Shown: positions 12,001 to 23,700 of the stretch, piece after piece
How the letters are laid out: the number at the start of each line of letters is the position of its first letter
How positions within the stretch are numbered: the first letter of the stretch is position 1
From: Xiphophorus maculatus
Lineage: Eukaryota; Chordata; Actinopteri; Cyprinodontiformes; Poeciliidae
Direction of reading: 5' to 3'
Assembly (NCBI RefSeq): GCF_002775205.1
Contig: NC_036455.1
Location: 2,952,501 to 3,016,500 of the forward strand
Length of the DNA: 64,000 bases
Position numbers and translations under genes: made by a program
The notes under the pieces: generated by a model
Told to the model about the DNA's origin: nothing
What the model saw: the letters and a program-made list of their open reading frames with translations, nothing else
Databases searched by the model: none

Positions 12001-13791
12001 ACACTGAGGCCATTTAGCTTTTAAGGCTGTGAACTTCTGATTGGCTTTGGAGGGATTTGGAGAAAAACTGTGAAGATTTTAAGCCTGAAAACACCAACCA
12101 AACACCATAATAAAACCCTAATTTTAATCCTATAGAAAATTCATGTGCAACGCTGAAAAGTTGTTTATGTGAGGCAGAATACAAACTGGACGAAATGAGC
12201 CAGAATTTCAGAAAACTATTATAAGAAACTTGTTGAACGATAGCAGAAACATTTAAGTCACGCAGGACTTAAAGGACAACCTACCAATTTCTACAAACCG
12301 TAGGGTGTAAACGCCTAAAATTAAAAGAAAATATATTTGAATTTAAATTTGTCACTTTTTTCTGCCAGTTAGCAGATAGAAATAATCCTAACTAATCAAA
12401 AATAGAAAAACTTTAGCATGATTTTAACACCGAAAGTGAGAGGGGGGGGATTTGTGTCTTTTTCTTAGTCATTATAAACATCTGGTCTCACTTGCCGGAA
12501 CTATTAAGAAGCATATAATAATAATAAGAAATAATTGGAACAATTTACTTTCTGTTTAGTCTTTCTGTAAATTGCCATCGGATCAATATTTATTTCTATC
12601 CTAAATTTCAAAGTGTTTTGCACCTCTTGTAGGACGAATCAAACCCTCACCACTGCGATCATGTTGGGGTTTTAGAGATGTACCAACAGGAAAAGAAACA
12701 AAAAGAGAAGTCTCAGTCTGCATCCAAGGCAGATCTTGTGAGTAAATGACTCAAATTAATGACATTTAAACATTTTAAGACTATTGCCTGATTGAAATGG
12801 GTGTTATAGAAGTTGAATTAATATTCACAAAAAAAGAAAACAAATACATCACATGCTTGTCTTGTAGTAAATGGCTTCTTTTCTAGATAAAGTAGGTAGA
12901 AATGAATTCACCATCCTGTAGTTTTACTTTTAAGACGACCTGCTTGAATTGTTTGAATCACATTAAAGGTAATGCAAACATTTCAGATTGATGATGATGA
13001 AGACAAAGAAGAAAGGTATGATTCAGAGCAGAAAAAGCAGAGAAGAGGTGAGTAAAACATCCCCCAACAAACAAAAATGAGTTCATGAAATTGGGATAAT
13101 CACAATGTTTATTGCACAAACTATGATCTTTTGTATTACAGAAAAGCGCCTGCTGCCTTACATGATAACCATTGGTGACGGGATACACAACTTTGCAGAC
13201 GGATTAGCGATAGGCGCGGCTTTCTCCATGTCATGGAGGTCCGGTCTGGCCACATCAGTGGCGGTGCTCTGCCACGAACTCCCTCATGAACTCGGTGAGC
13301 TACGTTACTCTGAACATCTGAGTTTATTCTATTTGGGTTTTTTAGCTAAAGACTTAACATTACTGTGTTGCTGTTATTTCTGCAGGGGATTTTGCCATCC
13401 TGCTCCACAGCGGCTTGTCTGTCCAAAAGGCGATGCTTTTAAACGTGGGCAGCGCCCTGACCTCTTTTATAGGCCTGTATATCTCTCTGTCTATAGCCAC
13501 TGACCTTGCAACCCAGCAGTGGATAGGTGCAATAGCTGCAGGGCTCTTTCTCTATATTGGACTGGCTGATATGGTGAGTGCTACTACTTGATTACTGTTG
13601 AATAAAAACAAAAATCCTGCAGAAACACATTGAAAGCTGTCTTTCCTTTCTGTTACTCTCAGCTCCCAACGTTGGTCCATGTCGGCAGCAAGAGGCCGTG
13701 GCAGACGTTTCTGCTGCAGAACGCCGGCATTCTAACCGGCTGGATTATGCTGCTGCTGCTGTCACTTTACGAGGACAAGATTAGCTTTTAA
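2..13791 (+). CDS. slc39a4: Zinc transporter ZIP4, 5'-partial, 12 exons
   Basis: LIV-1 subfamily ZIP transporter that brings zinc into cells across the plasma membrane. Predicted exons: 2-124, 4140-4457, 6028-6229, 6322-6440, 10973-11147, 11265-11437, 11583-11771, 12633-12737, 12987-13047, 13142-13294, 13386-13573, 13663-13791. All have AG/GT borders and matching phases, giving 644 residues to the TAA. Exon 1 ends with [16 protein letters not shown], as in ZIP4 ectodomains. Exon 5 starts [12 protein letters not shown]. Exon 6 holds the first membrane helix and [12 protein letters not shown]. The long loop is His-poor ([16 protein letters not shown]). Exon 10 carries the metal-site helices HNFADG and HELPHELGD, and the protein ends [12 protein letters not shown], close to human ZIP4. 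The start codon and signal peptide lie left of the window, so the promoter is not visible. Other ZIP paralogues (ZIP12) are less likely because the C-terminus and the linkage to recql4 fit ZIP4. The family call is firm; the ends of exons 8-9 are less certain. Confidence 0.93.
125..4139. other. slc39a4 intron 1, repeat scraps only
   Basis: AT-rich intron of 4.0 kb with GTGAGT at its left border. An open frame runs on from exon 1 past the donor but loses similarity at once. A degenerate Tc1/mariner-type stretch lies near 2405-2500. I see no other supported feature. Confidence 0.6.
2400..2700 (+). mobile_element. Decayed Tc1/mariner-like transposase fragment
   Basis: The DNA around 2415-2455 reads as [14 protein letters not shown] in one frame. 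This resembles the conserved core of Tc1-type transposases just before the second catalytic acidic residue. The flanking frames are broken, so it is a fossil. Limits are approximate. Confidence 0.5.
5148..5695 (+). repeat. Dispersed TAACTAGTTACATTTACT-type element, copy 1
   Basis: Starts with GTAGTAACTAGTTACATTTA and repeats the words ACTTGAGTAA and TTACTTGAG throughout, also near its right end. The same words occur at 37852-38790, so this is a dispersed non-coding element. It contains an (AT)n run at about 5201-5220 and T-rich tracts. Family unknown; probably a non-autonomous DNA element. Confidence 0.5.
6476..6800 (-). mobile_element. Small inverted-repeat element A, copy 1, truncated
   Basis: Reverse-strand match to the copies at 23138-23497 and 28338-28694, sharing CACTGAACCCCATT, the TTATTCCACC block and AATCAGAGAAACTGATCATT. 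The end that should carry TTTTCCAGAGCTG is missing where it meets element B at about 6800. It lies in slc39a4 intron 4, 35 bp after exon 4. Confidence 0.6.
6810..7275 (+). mobile_element. Small inverted-repeat element B, copy 1, left end missing
   Basis: Shares ACATGATCAATATCAATA, GGTTACCTAGCAACAA, TTGTTGAGTAACTG and GTGGATAAAACA with 57903-58364 and 61012-61410. It ends in ATATTGTCCAGTCC, the complement of the GGGCTGGACAATA start of the intact copy. No frame codes for a transposase, so it looks like a non-autonomous DNA element. The left terminal repeat is absent here. Confidence 0.65.
7815..8674 (+). repeat. 129-bp tandem satellite, about seven units
   Basis: The word CTTCATTTCAAAG (or close variants) recurs at 7856, 7984, 8113, 8242, 8372, 8502 and 8631, a spacing of 128-130 bases. 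Units carry GGCTTTTATTTTGAAATTT, TCCCATGTATAACAGTCATT and AAATCAGTTATATAATGC. The central units are nearly identical and the outer ones diverge. The last unit is interrupted at 8674 and resumes at 9792. Confidence 0.9.
8849..9365 (+). mobile_element. LINE 3' end with C2HC finger and GAA tail
   Basis: The reading frame at 8828-9115 (95 codons, the first few within the foldback arm) includes [17 protein letters not shown], a C-x2-C-x7-H-x4-C knuckle seen at the C-terminal end of LINE ORF2 proteins. It is followed by a short 3' region ending in GCCAACCGCCAATAAATACC and a (GAA)n run at about 9348-9368. That layout fits I-clade LINEs of fish. It sits exactly in the loop between the foldback arms. 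Confidence 0.6.
9452..9746 (+). repeat. 42-bp minisatellite, seven copies, right foldback arm
   Basis: The unit TTTGCTGCATTTCATTCGGG (first 20 bases) followed by GGTGTTTGCGTCTCTC and a T-run is repeated seven times at 42-base spacing with few differences. The matching place in the left arm (about 8723-8765) has one copy. Because 42 is a multiple of 3 the frames stay open and give a 14-residue periodic peptide. That peptide is an artefact, not a gene. Confidence 0.9.
9792..10972. other. Rest of slc39a4 intron 4
   Basis: The satellite resumes for about 40 bp after the foldback element. A tract of unique-looking sequence to about 10860 follows, then the terminal hairpin of the composite element, then the polypyrimidine tract before exon 5. 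No gene seen. Confidence 0.5.
11772..12632. other. slc39a4 intron 7, no feature seen
   Basis: AT-rich intronic sequence between the exon ending HHHDKG and the exon starting with DESNPHH. I recognise no repeat or gene in it. Confidence 0.6.
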
Positions 13792-15614
13792 TAGTTTTAA
13801 TTCTATTAAACAAGCCTTTCCTAATGGCTCGTCTTTTCCCTGGAAACATTGTAACCCCTTTAGATGAAAAAAATCTAAATTAATGTTTGAGTATTTCCTC
13901 AAAGTTGTCTAAATGTAAATTTAAAGCGCCCCCAGAAAGTCTTGTCCCTGAGTTAGTTTAGCTCTTTACATCCTTTACTGTAGTCCTTTGGGTACTCTGG
14001 ATCCTCTGCATATCTTGTCCTACGACTGTAACGATATTTTGGATCTTGAATGCATTAATCATCTCTGATTGCACATGCAGAGACATGCACACAGAACACT
14101 GTAAAGTAATGTCACTGTGCAAACTGAGCTGTTCGCTCTCACATGCAACATTATTCAATCTAATAAAATACAGATAAGAGTTTTTTATCCAGTATAACAC
14201 TGATTATGGAGGAGAAGAAACCTCCCTTATTTATAGAAGGATTCCACAGATTGCAAGGAAATAAAAAAGCGTACTAGCCATGATGCACATGTTGTATCAA
14301 ATAGAAAGAGCTAAATACTGATGTGCTTCAAATGAAATGAGGTTTAATAAATTTAAAACTTGGAGATCATACACAGGGAAGTCCCAATATGGAGTAAATA
14401 AAAACTTGAATCCAAATATCAAATGAAAGGTTGTATAGCCATGTGAACACTCCATTGAAACTACCATAACATGGAACAGACTGGAGATGTTTTTATCAAA
14501 TAAAATGTTACTGAACTCTATCAAATGTGACCGAATGTGATTTACACTCATTTTTAAAATACAAAATATTTAAATGAATATAAATGTCTTTTGATGCTGG
14601 GTTTTTTTTTTTTTTTGTCTTTGCTGCTTAATTTATGTTTTCCTAACTTTTCAGTGGCACATTTTGATGTACTTTTCTTTGCTAAGTGGCTGCTGACATA
14701 GACACTGACTTTGCTTTGGATTTTCTGTTTTTAACCAAAGCCAATTATTGTTTCTGTAGCTTTTTTTTTTTACATGAATAAGTTAATTATTTTTATGAGC
14801 AAATGATGAACATATATGTGTTAATGGGAAGATTATGTATTTTTTGTATACCATTTTCTTTCTCTGTAATGAACAGACGAACCACTGGTGTTATACGAAT
14901 AAACTGATCTGAATTGATACATGGCTCTATCACTGGAACAGCATATTTGTACACATTAAAAACCGTATTTCCTTTGTTACTCCCAGAAAGGAAAGACGAT
15001 TCAGACTCAATAGTTGTCAAAACTCAACCATTAACCTGGTTAAAAACAGAAAACTCATTCCAAGCACATCTATGATTCAGGGTATTTTGCTGACTAAAAT
15101 GCAGGTTTCCACGCTCCTATCAGTCCATATTAGCCAAATGGCAAAGTGATAGTGAAGTGTTTGTGATAAGCAGATATAAGAGGTGACAGATTGTCCTGGT
15201 CGTCTTCTTATCAGGAAACACCCTGTTGGAATCCCTCAGCTTGGAGCAAAGTATTTCCTTCATGTTGATAAAACAGTTAGCGCAGTTCCTTTAACATTTG
15301 TGATGAAAGCAGAAATAATGTATTAACTGATTTAATCTGGCTTAAAAATGAACACAACACTGTTGAATAAAGAATAAATATCCACGATAAAATAAGAAAC
15401 TATGTTGTGACAATTACTTCATTTCCCCAACACAAGTTTACTGTAATTTAAACAAATCTGGTTCTCTCATAAAATCTAAGTAAGCTGCTACAACGCAAAT
15501 GTTAGTTTGTTCACTTTTGGCATTTTTAGATGACCAAATGCAAATGCTCATCTACAAAATGTTAAAAAGCATCTATTATTTTTGCTTCTACTTCATAATT
15601 AGCCACGACTGTCT

Positions 15615-16740
15615 AGTGCTGTGAAAAAGTATTTGTTCCCTGAAATATTTCCTCAGGGATTTACATGTTTCACAGCAACAAGATTAGACAAGAAAAGCGT
15701 CAGTGAACCTGAGTTTTCAAACGGTAAATTTATTTATCAGGGGAAAAGCTGTAAAAAGCAACCTGGCCTTGTGCAAAGAAGTAATATTCTCTCTTGTTAA
15801 ATGATGAATTAACTGTGATTAGTCCTGTTGGTTGGAAAGCAACCAAGCTCAGTTTCACCAGCCACAACCAGTCCTGATTACCGCCAGCAGACCCAGTCTG
15901 ACAACATGAAGTAGGCTACAATATCTCAAAAAGTTATGCAATTCAAGAATATTGACCAATTTTAATGAGGCAAAGGTTACAGCCAATTCAGTAAAGAAAA
16001 ATGGAATAAAAGCTAAGCCTTTACTGGCCTCATTTATTTACTTCAATCCAGGTCAGTCAGCTTTCACAAGTAAACAATAAGCATCTGGACAAAAATGGCC
16101 TCCATTAGAGCTCCAAAGCCAAAGCCACTGCTAACACAGACTCATGTTACATTTTCCAGAAAATATCTTAATGATCTCCAAAACTTCTGGGAAAATATTT
16201 TGTGAACTGATGAGACAAAAAGTAAATTTTTGCAAGATGTGTGTCCAGTTACTTTGGGGGGGGAAAAGGCTTTACTGCCAGCCAAACAAGGTAGTGGTGT
16301 AGGGTTGGAGCTGCTTTCCAACTTCAGGACCTGGACAACTTGTCTTTACCAGAAAATCTTGATAGAGAATGTCCAACAATTAATTTATGACCACAAGACG
16401 AAAATGCTTTTGTGTTATGCAACAAGAAAATGATTCAAAACCTCCAGTGACGTTCCCAAAGTTTGGATCTAAAGCCATTGGAAATTACCTGGCACTGTGG
16501 TTCATACTTCAAGCCCCTCTAAAGTTCCTAAATTAAAACTATTCTCCAAAGAAGAGTGGGCAAAAAAATACTCCAAACTGAAGTAAAAGACTGGTTGCCA
16601 ATTTGTGGACATGCCAGATGACAGCAGGTTGATTTGAGTAAATCAGACAAATTACCACGGACACACTCCAGACATCGTTTAACCCAACACGTGTTAAAGT
16701 TTGGAACTGTTAAAACCCAGAATAAATCAGAAAGTGAAAA
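15615..16740 (+). mobile_element. Decayed Tc1/mariner-like element
   Basis: Begins near GTGCTGTGAAAAAGTATTTG, a terminal type common in fish Tc1-related repeats. It continues with degenerate coding-like blocks (AACTTCTGGGAAAATATTTT, then GTGAACTGATGAGACAAAAA, then TGTGTCCAGTTACTT, and TTCAGGACCTGGACAACTTG). The frames are broken. Limits approximate. Confidence 0.6.
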
Positions 16741-17579
16741 GTCTCTGTCCTGTGCTTTGAACTATATATTTCTGACTTTTGTCTTTACATTTGAGGAGTG
16801 GAAAGGACAGCACAATTTTGAGGTGCCTGATTTTTGTGTGACTTGCTCCAGATTCGCTGTGCAAAGTCAATGTAATCTCAACTAATCTGCTGCATTTCCA
16901 AGTTGCATGAACATCTTAACTCAGGACAGAGTCCGGGTACAACTCACTGCATAGGACAGGAGGATGTTTATCACTCAGAGAAAGATTACATGTTCATATA
17001 ACGAGTATGTGCTGCACACATGACATCAAGGATGACCAGTCTGAATTTAACTGAGGCAAAATAGCCTATTAAATCTAAACAACCAGGCTGCGCACTAGAC
17101 AGATTATACAGATTAAAGCAGCAGCTGCTGACTGAGGCAAACCCAATCTTCTTGAGGTCAGCTTTTACATCTGGTGTGTATAATTAGGTGTGTAAAATCC
17201 CATAAATTAGGCTTTATGGGATTTTATGGTTCAAGGGAGCCTTTTGACCTATTGTGGTGATAAAACAGTAAAAGGAATACCCTCTAAAGCTGGACCTTTG
17301 AGCTTCTCAAACATCGTATCCACGTCTTTTCAGGCATCTGTGTTTGAAAAGAAGAGAAAAACACAGAAAGTATTGTAGTGAAGCTGTGATGAAAGGAGCC
17401 AATGAAAAGCAAGAAATGTTATATAGATTACAATGGCATTGTTATGTAAGATTTATCTCTCATATAATTTATTTTCTGAGACTTTTGTGTTGTTTTTATG
17501 ATTTAAAGCACTTTGGGGAAAATTTTTACTGCTTTTAAAATTGTTTATAAATAAAGATACATTTATACATCACCTTTCA

Positions 17580-18055
17580 GCTGTATGTGCTAACGTCACA
17601 CATAGAGAGCGCGTGCTCAGTGTTTTACCAACCGCCATTAAAAAAAAGTAAGAGCTCGGTGTTTGCGAAAGTAAACATGGCTGCTAACGGTGGAGCAGAG
17701 TTTACGATTTTAAAGTTGTTGTCCAACCGGAGCCAGCATTTTAACAATTTAATCCTCATTATCGTCCGCCATGGTGGTTGTTTTACTTCCCGCTGGCGCG
17801 TATCAGGACGCAGAATAGTGACGTTTGTCGAGTATCAATGACGTTCAGGTCGGCTGAACGCGACCGGGCCGTTCAGATTCAGGTCACGTTTGAAAACATC
17901 AGATACGGATCGGATATTCAAGGAGCCTGGGTCGCATTTGAAAAAAATCCGGCCTGTGTTGTTCAGATTGTCATGAAAATATTAAATACTGGCAAAAATT
18001 TTTTTGACTTGGGTCACTTTGGGCTGCAGTGTAAATGCAGGCTTAGCTTTTGAAG
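17580..18055 (+). repeat. Dispersed element D, copy 1
   Basis: The core reads CAGGACGCAGAATAGTGACG, GTTTGTCGAGTATCAATGAC, GATTCAGGTCACGTTTGAAA and CCGGCCTGTGTTGTTCAGA. The reverse complement of 54950-55205 repeats this order with scattered changes. No recognisable coding domain. It lies 4 kb downstream of slc39a4. Confidence 0.6.
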
Positions 18056-20664
18056 GAAGAAAAACTATACGCTGTGTGCAAACTACTCATGCTGTATTTC
18101 AACATGATGTAATTTTTTTTGCTGACAAATACAGGAGATAATGTCACACAACAGATATTAACTTCATTATTCATTTACTGTACTCAATTGGTTTACAGTT
18201 TGTGGTGTAACCATTTGACAATAAACCTTACCAATAAACACCAATCCAAATGCTACTCATTATTCTGGTACGAATACATTTATTGGTTTAAAATCTACCG
18301 TAGCTGTTTGAGTAGAAACGTAATTATATTGAAGAACGTCTCTATCAAAAGATAAATTCAGCTTTTCGTAGCAACACAATGAGGAAAGATTGCTTGGCTT
18401 TAACGAGAAAACATTCCCAAAACAGGTCCGGTGAAGGTAACCTTGACTTGAGAATGTTATAACCCGTTACACAACATTTTTTTTAAACTTATATAATCTC
18501 AAGCCTTAATTTTCAACCATAAAAGATTCGATGCCATCTCATCATCATCGCTATAACTCTTTTACAATTGAGCATGACTGTGCCGTGCGTGTGATGAACG
18601 GAGCAATGATGGCCTGATCTTGCTGGTGAGACTTAAGAATTAATCATCAACCTTAGAAATAACAGCAATAAACCACAAACTGGAAACATACGTGATGTGG
18701 AATCCAAATCTGATGCAAAATTGGATTTAATCTCCTAACCGAAAAAAACTTGATGTAGGACATTATCTTCATTGCCGTTTCTAAAATAATCTAATGTAGA
18801 AACCCAGTTTTCTTTTATTGAAAGCTTGATTTTCTTCAAATTGTGTTTCGCAGGACTCACTGAAGGGGAAGTAGCTGGTCTACTTCATTGAAATTAAAAT
18901 CTGAAAAAGAATTTTAATGTCTTCCTCATCTACTTGGCAAACTAAATGTGGAATATTTTATCCAAATGTTTTCTGTTAAGGTGTTGAAAAATGTTTTACT
19001 CTAAGCTTCTCAAGAAGAGCAGAGCAAGTTTCTCTCTTTCTCCTAAATAACTTTTTACCTAAACAAGTTTAATGAATGGATGGTCGAAAGTCAGTAAAGT
19101 TTCTGGATGCTTGTTTCTTTGAGTCCTCATTTTTTTATAATTAAATATGAAAGCAAAGAAAAGGAAAACATTGCTCATAAAAGACAAAAAACAAATTACT
19201 ATGTTGTACTTAATTTCCATTTCGAGAACATCTTAATATTTCAGTAAACATCTTAAAATCCTTTAAAAAGTGTTTAAGTGTCCACCTAATTTTGCCCGTT
19301 CAAATTTGTATAATTTTTTGCAGTCAGCTGCCAAACAGAATAATTCATTCAGAGATTACTAAACACTTTTCCTTCTTTTTGCTTTACATTATAGTTTTGT
19401 AATGAAGATTATTTGTTTTAGAATAAACTTGTTTTAGTTGATTAGCATTGAAGGAGAAGAGCTGAAAGGCAGAGACCTCTAGTGGTGGGTTAGGGGTATA
19501 GCAACTCAAAACAAAAAATACTACTTTGCTTGAAAAGAAAAATGCTAACAGCATATTGTTGATTGTACCGCTATTAAAAAGGAGAAAATAAGTACGAAGC
19601 TAAATCCAAATCTGCTCTTGTTCGTGTTTATGCAGTAAAGCTAGTGACAACAGGAAGTCAGAAAAGTAAACCCAGATAAGCGATTACTTCAAAAAATTTG
19701 AATAAACTTTTTGTTGTTTGATACAAGGCAATAATTTTGTCATAATATAAACAAGTTGCTTGAAATTATAAGCAACCATTACCAAAAATTCCTCTGGTAA
19801 TTAGTGAGGCACTCACAACATTTCCTTTGGGAAACACTGGTTTTCCGATCCAGGTTTGGAGAGCTAATTACTCTGCATAAATAATATAAACAAAACTATT
19901 TCAATCAACCAAAGAAATTAATGTATATATATCTTAACTTATTGTTCACATGATTGATCAAATATATTCATTTATTTGCTTTTAGTGATACGATGGAAAT
20001 TTAATCTCAAAACTGTTGCTTCATCTTTGCATCAACTCTGCTGTCCTGCTCCACTTTCAGTCTGGTTATAAATTAACCTAATCACAAAGGGATCATTTAT
20101 TCAGCTCTAATTTGAACCTTTCCTTCACAGAAACCTTCCTGGTGGCATTCCTTCCCAGAAGGACGGGGCTCGTCTTGCTCAAAGGATATCCAATAAAAAA
20201 TAAAAACATAATCCAGTTGCAGATGGTTAACCCATTGGGTAATAAGGACATTTTCTTACTTATTCCATAACTACTGTTTGCTTTAATAAAATATAAAGCA
20301 AAATACAACATTTTGAAACCCAAGTTGAACTTAAAACTGGAATGGAAGCTGAAAATCTGTGACCAGGACAACTGACAATTTAACACATTTGACTTGTGAA
20401 TATTTCACATATCAATATTTGATCATAATCAATTAAAATCTTTGAGTCTGCTGTCAAATTAAAGGTTTGATTCAAGTAGGAGAAATCACACCCCGTTATT
20501 GTTCTGTTATAATTTCTGGGAATAAATTTTTAACCGAGTCACAGCCGTTCTGTGAGGAGGAAGAGATCGTTTGTGTTTGTCCTCATGGCTCTTGAGAATA
20601 AGTTATGTTTTAAGTCTACGATTGTAAATAAATGTCACTGAAGAAATTAACTAGAAAAACATTT

Positions 20665-20670
20665 TTTATT
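20665..20670 (-). promoter_or_regulatory. Poly(A) signal of recql4
   Basis: TTTATT on the plus strand reads AATAAA on the gene strand, about 100 nt after the recql4 stop codon. Confidence 0.6.
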
Positions 20671-20770
20671 GAATAACAGTTAACACAAATAGAGGTATAC
20701 TTGCAAATAATTACTTAAATTTACATTATTAACAAAGAGATCTGATAACTCCTTGGACCGACGACGACGG

Positions 20771-23700
20771 TCACTTGAAGTGAAGAATCTCCTGAGTAGC
20801 GAGTCGGATGAGTTGGTTGAAGTCAAAGTGGATGTATTTCCTCCAAAAACGTCGATCTTTGCCATATATCTGAGCCGGATAACAAGGACTGCCTGAAACA
20901 AGAGTTGTCTTTAATCGAATAACCACAGCTCAGTTTGTTTATCTTTTTCTTTTTTAAGTCACTCCCGAGTTGATCTTTTCAAAAGTGTTTTAAAAGCATC
21001 AACCATGAAATCTTACTAAACAGTTTCTTGCAAAACTGTACTAAAGCTTAAAATCCTTAAACGTCAGTAGTTTATTGTATTTGACATCAAAATCTCAGAG
21101 CCTTTGTTTTCCATTATGGGATCCCTCAAGGCTCGCAACTTGGTCCTCTCCTTTTTTAACTCGTTTGATAGATGCCATTCTCAGTATGCAGATGATATGC
21201 AAATATATCTGCATATTTATATGCAGAGAATTCAGCCAACCTAGATTTGTCCCATGGATGGGATGCTGCCAGTTAAGGGGTTGAAGGCATATTTATTTAT
21301 TCAAATAAAAAAATCTGAAAAGCTGAAATTAAACTCTTGTTGACTTGGGGGTTTTGGTACGGTGCTACTGCGAAGAAATAAAACTATACAAAGAAGGATA
21401 GACAGGACTTTTGTGGGTGGATTAGCTAAAGCTGGGGTTAAATAATATCAATATAGCTCATAAGCGCTACAGAAAATAATTTTCTGTGTTTATTATGGTT
21501 ATAAGCTGAGCTTCTACAACGACACAAACATTTCTACGGTGCATCTCTGACGGCCTCTAGTGGTCTAAACGTTCAACTCTCACTAAATTTTATTCAGAAT
21601 AAGCATAAAACATGTAAAAAAAATATTAAAATTTATGTGGACTTCAGCATTTTACAGCCACACTGGTCAGATTACGGTAGTGGTTTATTCTGCACTGTCA
21701 TGCTCAGCTGTGTGTGTGTGTGTGTGTATCCTTACCTATACCGTGCAAAATTCTTGCAACAGCTCTCCCTGAAAACTTCTCATCACTTCTGTTGGCAAGA
21801 AAACCTCTGATGTCGACTCTGATCTGACTCTCCCAGTCCAACAGCTGCAAAACACACACACACACGGTCGTGTTTTCATCACTTGTGGGGACTTCACATT
21901 GACTTTCATTATTTTCTACAGCCTGACCCTTACCATAATCCTATACCTAACCACCCCAGACCTAACTCCTAACCCAAAAACAACAATTCCCCTCTCGGGG
22001 ACCAAGAAAATGTCCCCACAAGGAGCAATGGTCCCTATAACCCCACACTGTAGACATTAAAGGTTCCCATAAGGATATAAAAACCTGGTACACACACACA
22101 TGCCTCTAAGCAGGAATATTCCCAGATCGAAGCCACGTTTAATTTCCTGTGAAGATTGTTTAACCTTGTATTTGTCGAGCTCTTCCAGGTCCTCCGGTCG
22201 CAGCGAATGATCTCTGTCTCGCCGCTTGTCAAAGTATTCTGAAAGGAGGTTTTTCAGCTGCAAGCTGCGATTCTCATCCAAGTCGTCCAGACAGGAGGTC
22301 ACAGTTTGGAAAGCAACACTGAAGCAAACAATAACCGGAGAAGTGAAGAACAAAAGCAGGAGAAGACACGAACCAAAACACCATTAGCAGTTCCAGTCAT
22401 GAACAAATTCACACAGCAAGTGAAACAAATTAAACTTTAACCAGATAATCCTCAAATCTTTAACATAAAAAAAATTTAATCTGATCATAATTGTCAGTGG
22501 TGTTCCTCAGGGCTCAGCCTCAGGCCTATTACTGTTTACTATTCATCTTAAACCCATAGGATCCATTTTTAGGGAATATGATCTGGTGCCAGTAAATAAT
22601 AGATAATAATAATGAGTGCCAAACCTCTTGAAGGCTTTGAAGCAGGCTGTGAGTTGGTAAAGTTGTGTTTTTTCTTGGTCCTGGACTCGATTATAAAGGA
22701 ATTGACAAACTTTGTCCATCTCCTCGTCGCTCAGGTCGCCATACGATCGGAAATAAAAAGACGGGGAAGAAAATTCAACTAAGACACCGCTTCGTCCACC
22801 ACCTGAAATGTAAACAAAAAAATACTTCACTTTGCAGAAGGGCAAGAAATTAAGGTAGGAACTGATATTGTGGGTCAACATAGCAGCATTCAGCTTCTAT
22901 GCACCACAAATCTGGAACAAACTTCCAGAAACCTGCAAAACAGCTGAAACACTGAGTACCTTTTTAATCTAGACTAAAAACTCAGTTCTTTAGAGTTGCT
23001 TTTGAAACCTAATCATGAAACAATCACTAATCTGATGTTTTATGACTTTGTAATTTTGTGTTTTTATGATGTAAGGCACTTTGAAATGCCTTGTTGCTGA
23101 AAGGTGCTATACACATAACATTTTCTCAATTGATTGATAAACAGCTCTGGAAAATGAAGAGACCACTTAAAATGATCAGTTTCTCTGATTTTACTCTGTA
23201 TAGGTATACGAGTTAAATGAACATTGCTCTTTTATTCCATGAACTACTGACAACATGTCTGAAAATCCAAGCAAAAATTTTGTATTTATTTGCAGAAAAT
23301 GAGAAATAACAAAATAACAAAACATATTTAGTGCTTTCAGACCTCAAACAATGCAAAGAAAACACATTTATATTCATTTATAAACAACAATACTAATGTT
23401 TTAACTCAGGAAGAGTTTAGAAATCAACATTTGGTGGAATAACCAGGTGTTTTTAATGGGGTTCAGTGCCTCTTAATTTGTTCCAGATCTGTATATTATA
23501 ATAATAGTATCTTTAGACAAAAAAAAAAGTCATAAATAAAAGCAGCAAACTATCTCAATGTCTTTAGTTTTCAAATGAACCTCTGTCTGTGCTCCACTGC
23601 AGCTGTCTCAGTCCCCTCTTCACCAGGGGAAGCTGCCATCCCATCGTGTCCGCCACCTCAACGACATCAAACTCCACCTGATCGAACCGCTCCACGCGCT

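Larger units (their letters stand above)
13792..20770. other. Convergent gap between slc39a4 and recql4
   Basis: About 7 kb between two stop codons that face each other. Candidate polyadenylation words for slc39a4 are ATTAAA at 13805 and AATAAA at 14162 and 14260. A decayed Tc1-like element (15615-16740), a LINE-like 3' end near 17440-17570 and dispersed element D (17580-18055) are present. The rest is AT-rich with no coding signal. Confidence 0.6.

Noticed and set aside
20680-20901. 73-codon frame at the end of recql4
   Set aside because: It is in the wrong frame; the real last exon reads [16 protein letters not shown] in another frame and stops at 20771.
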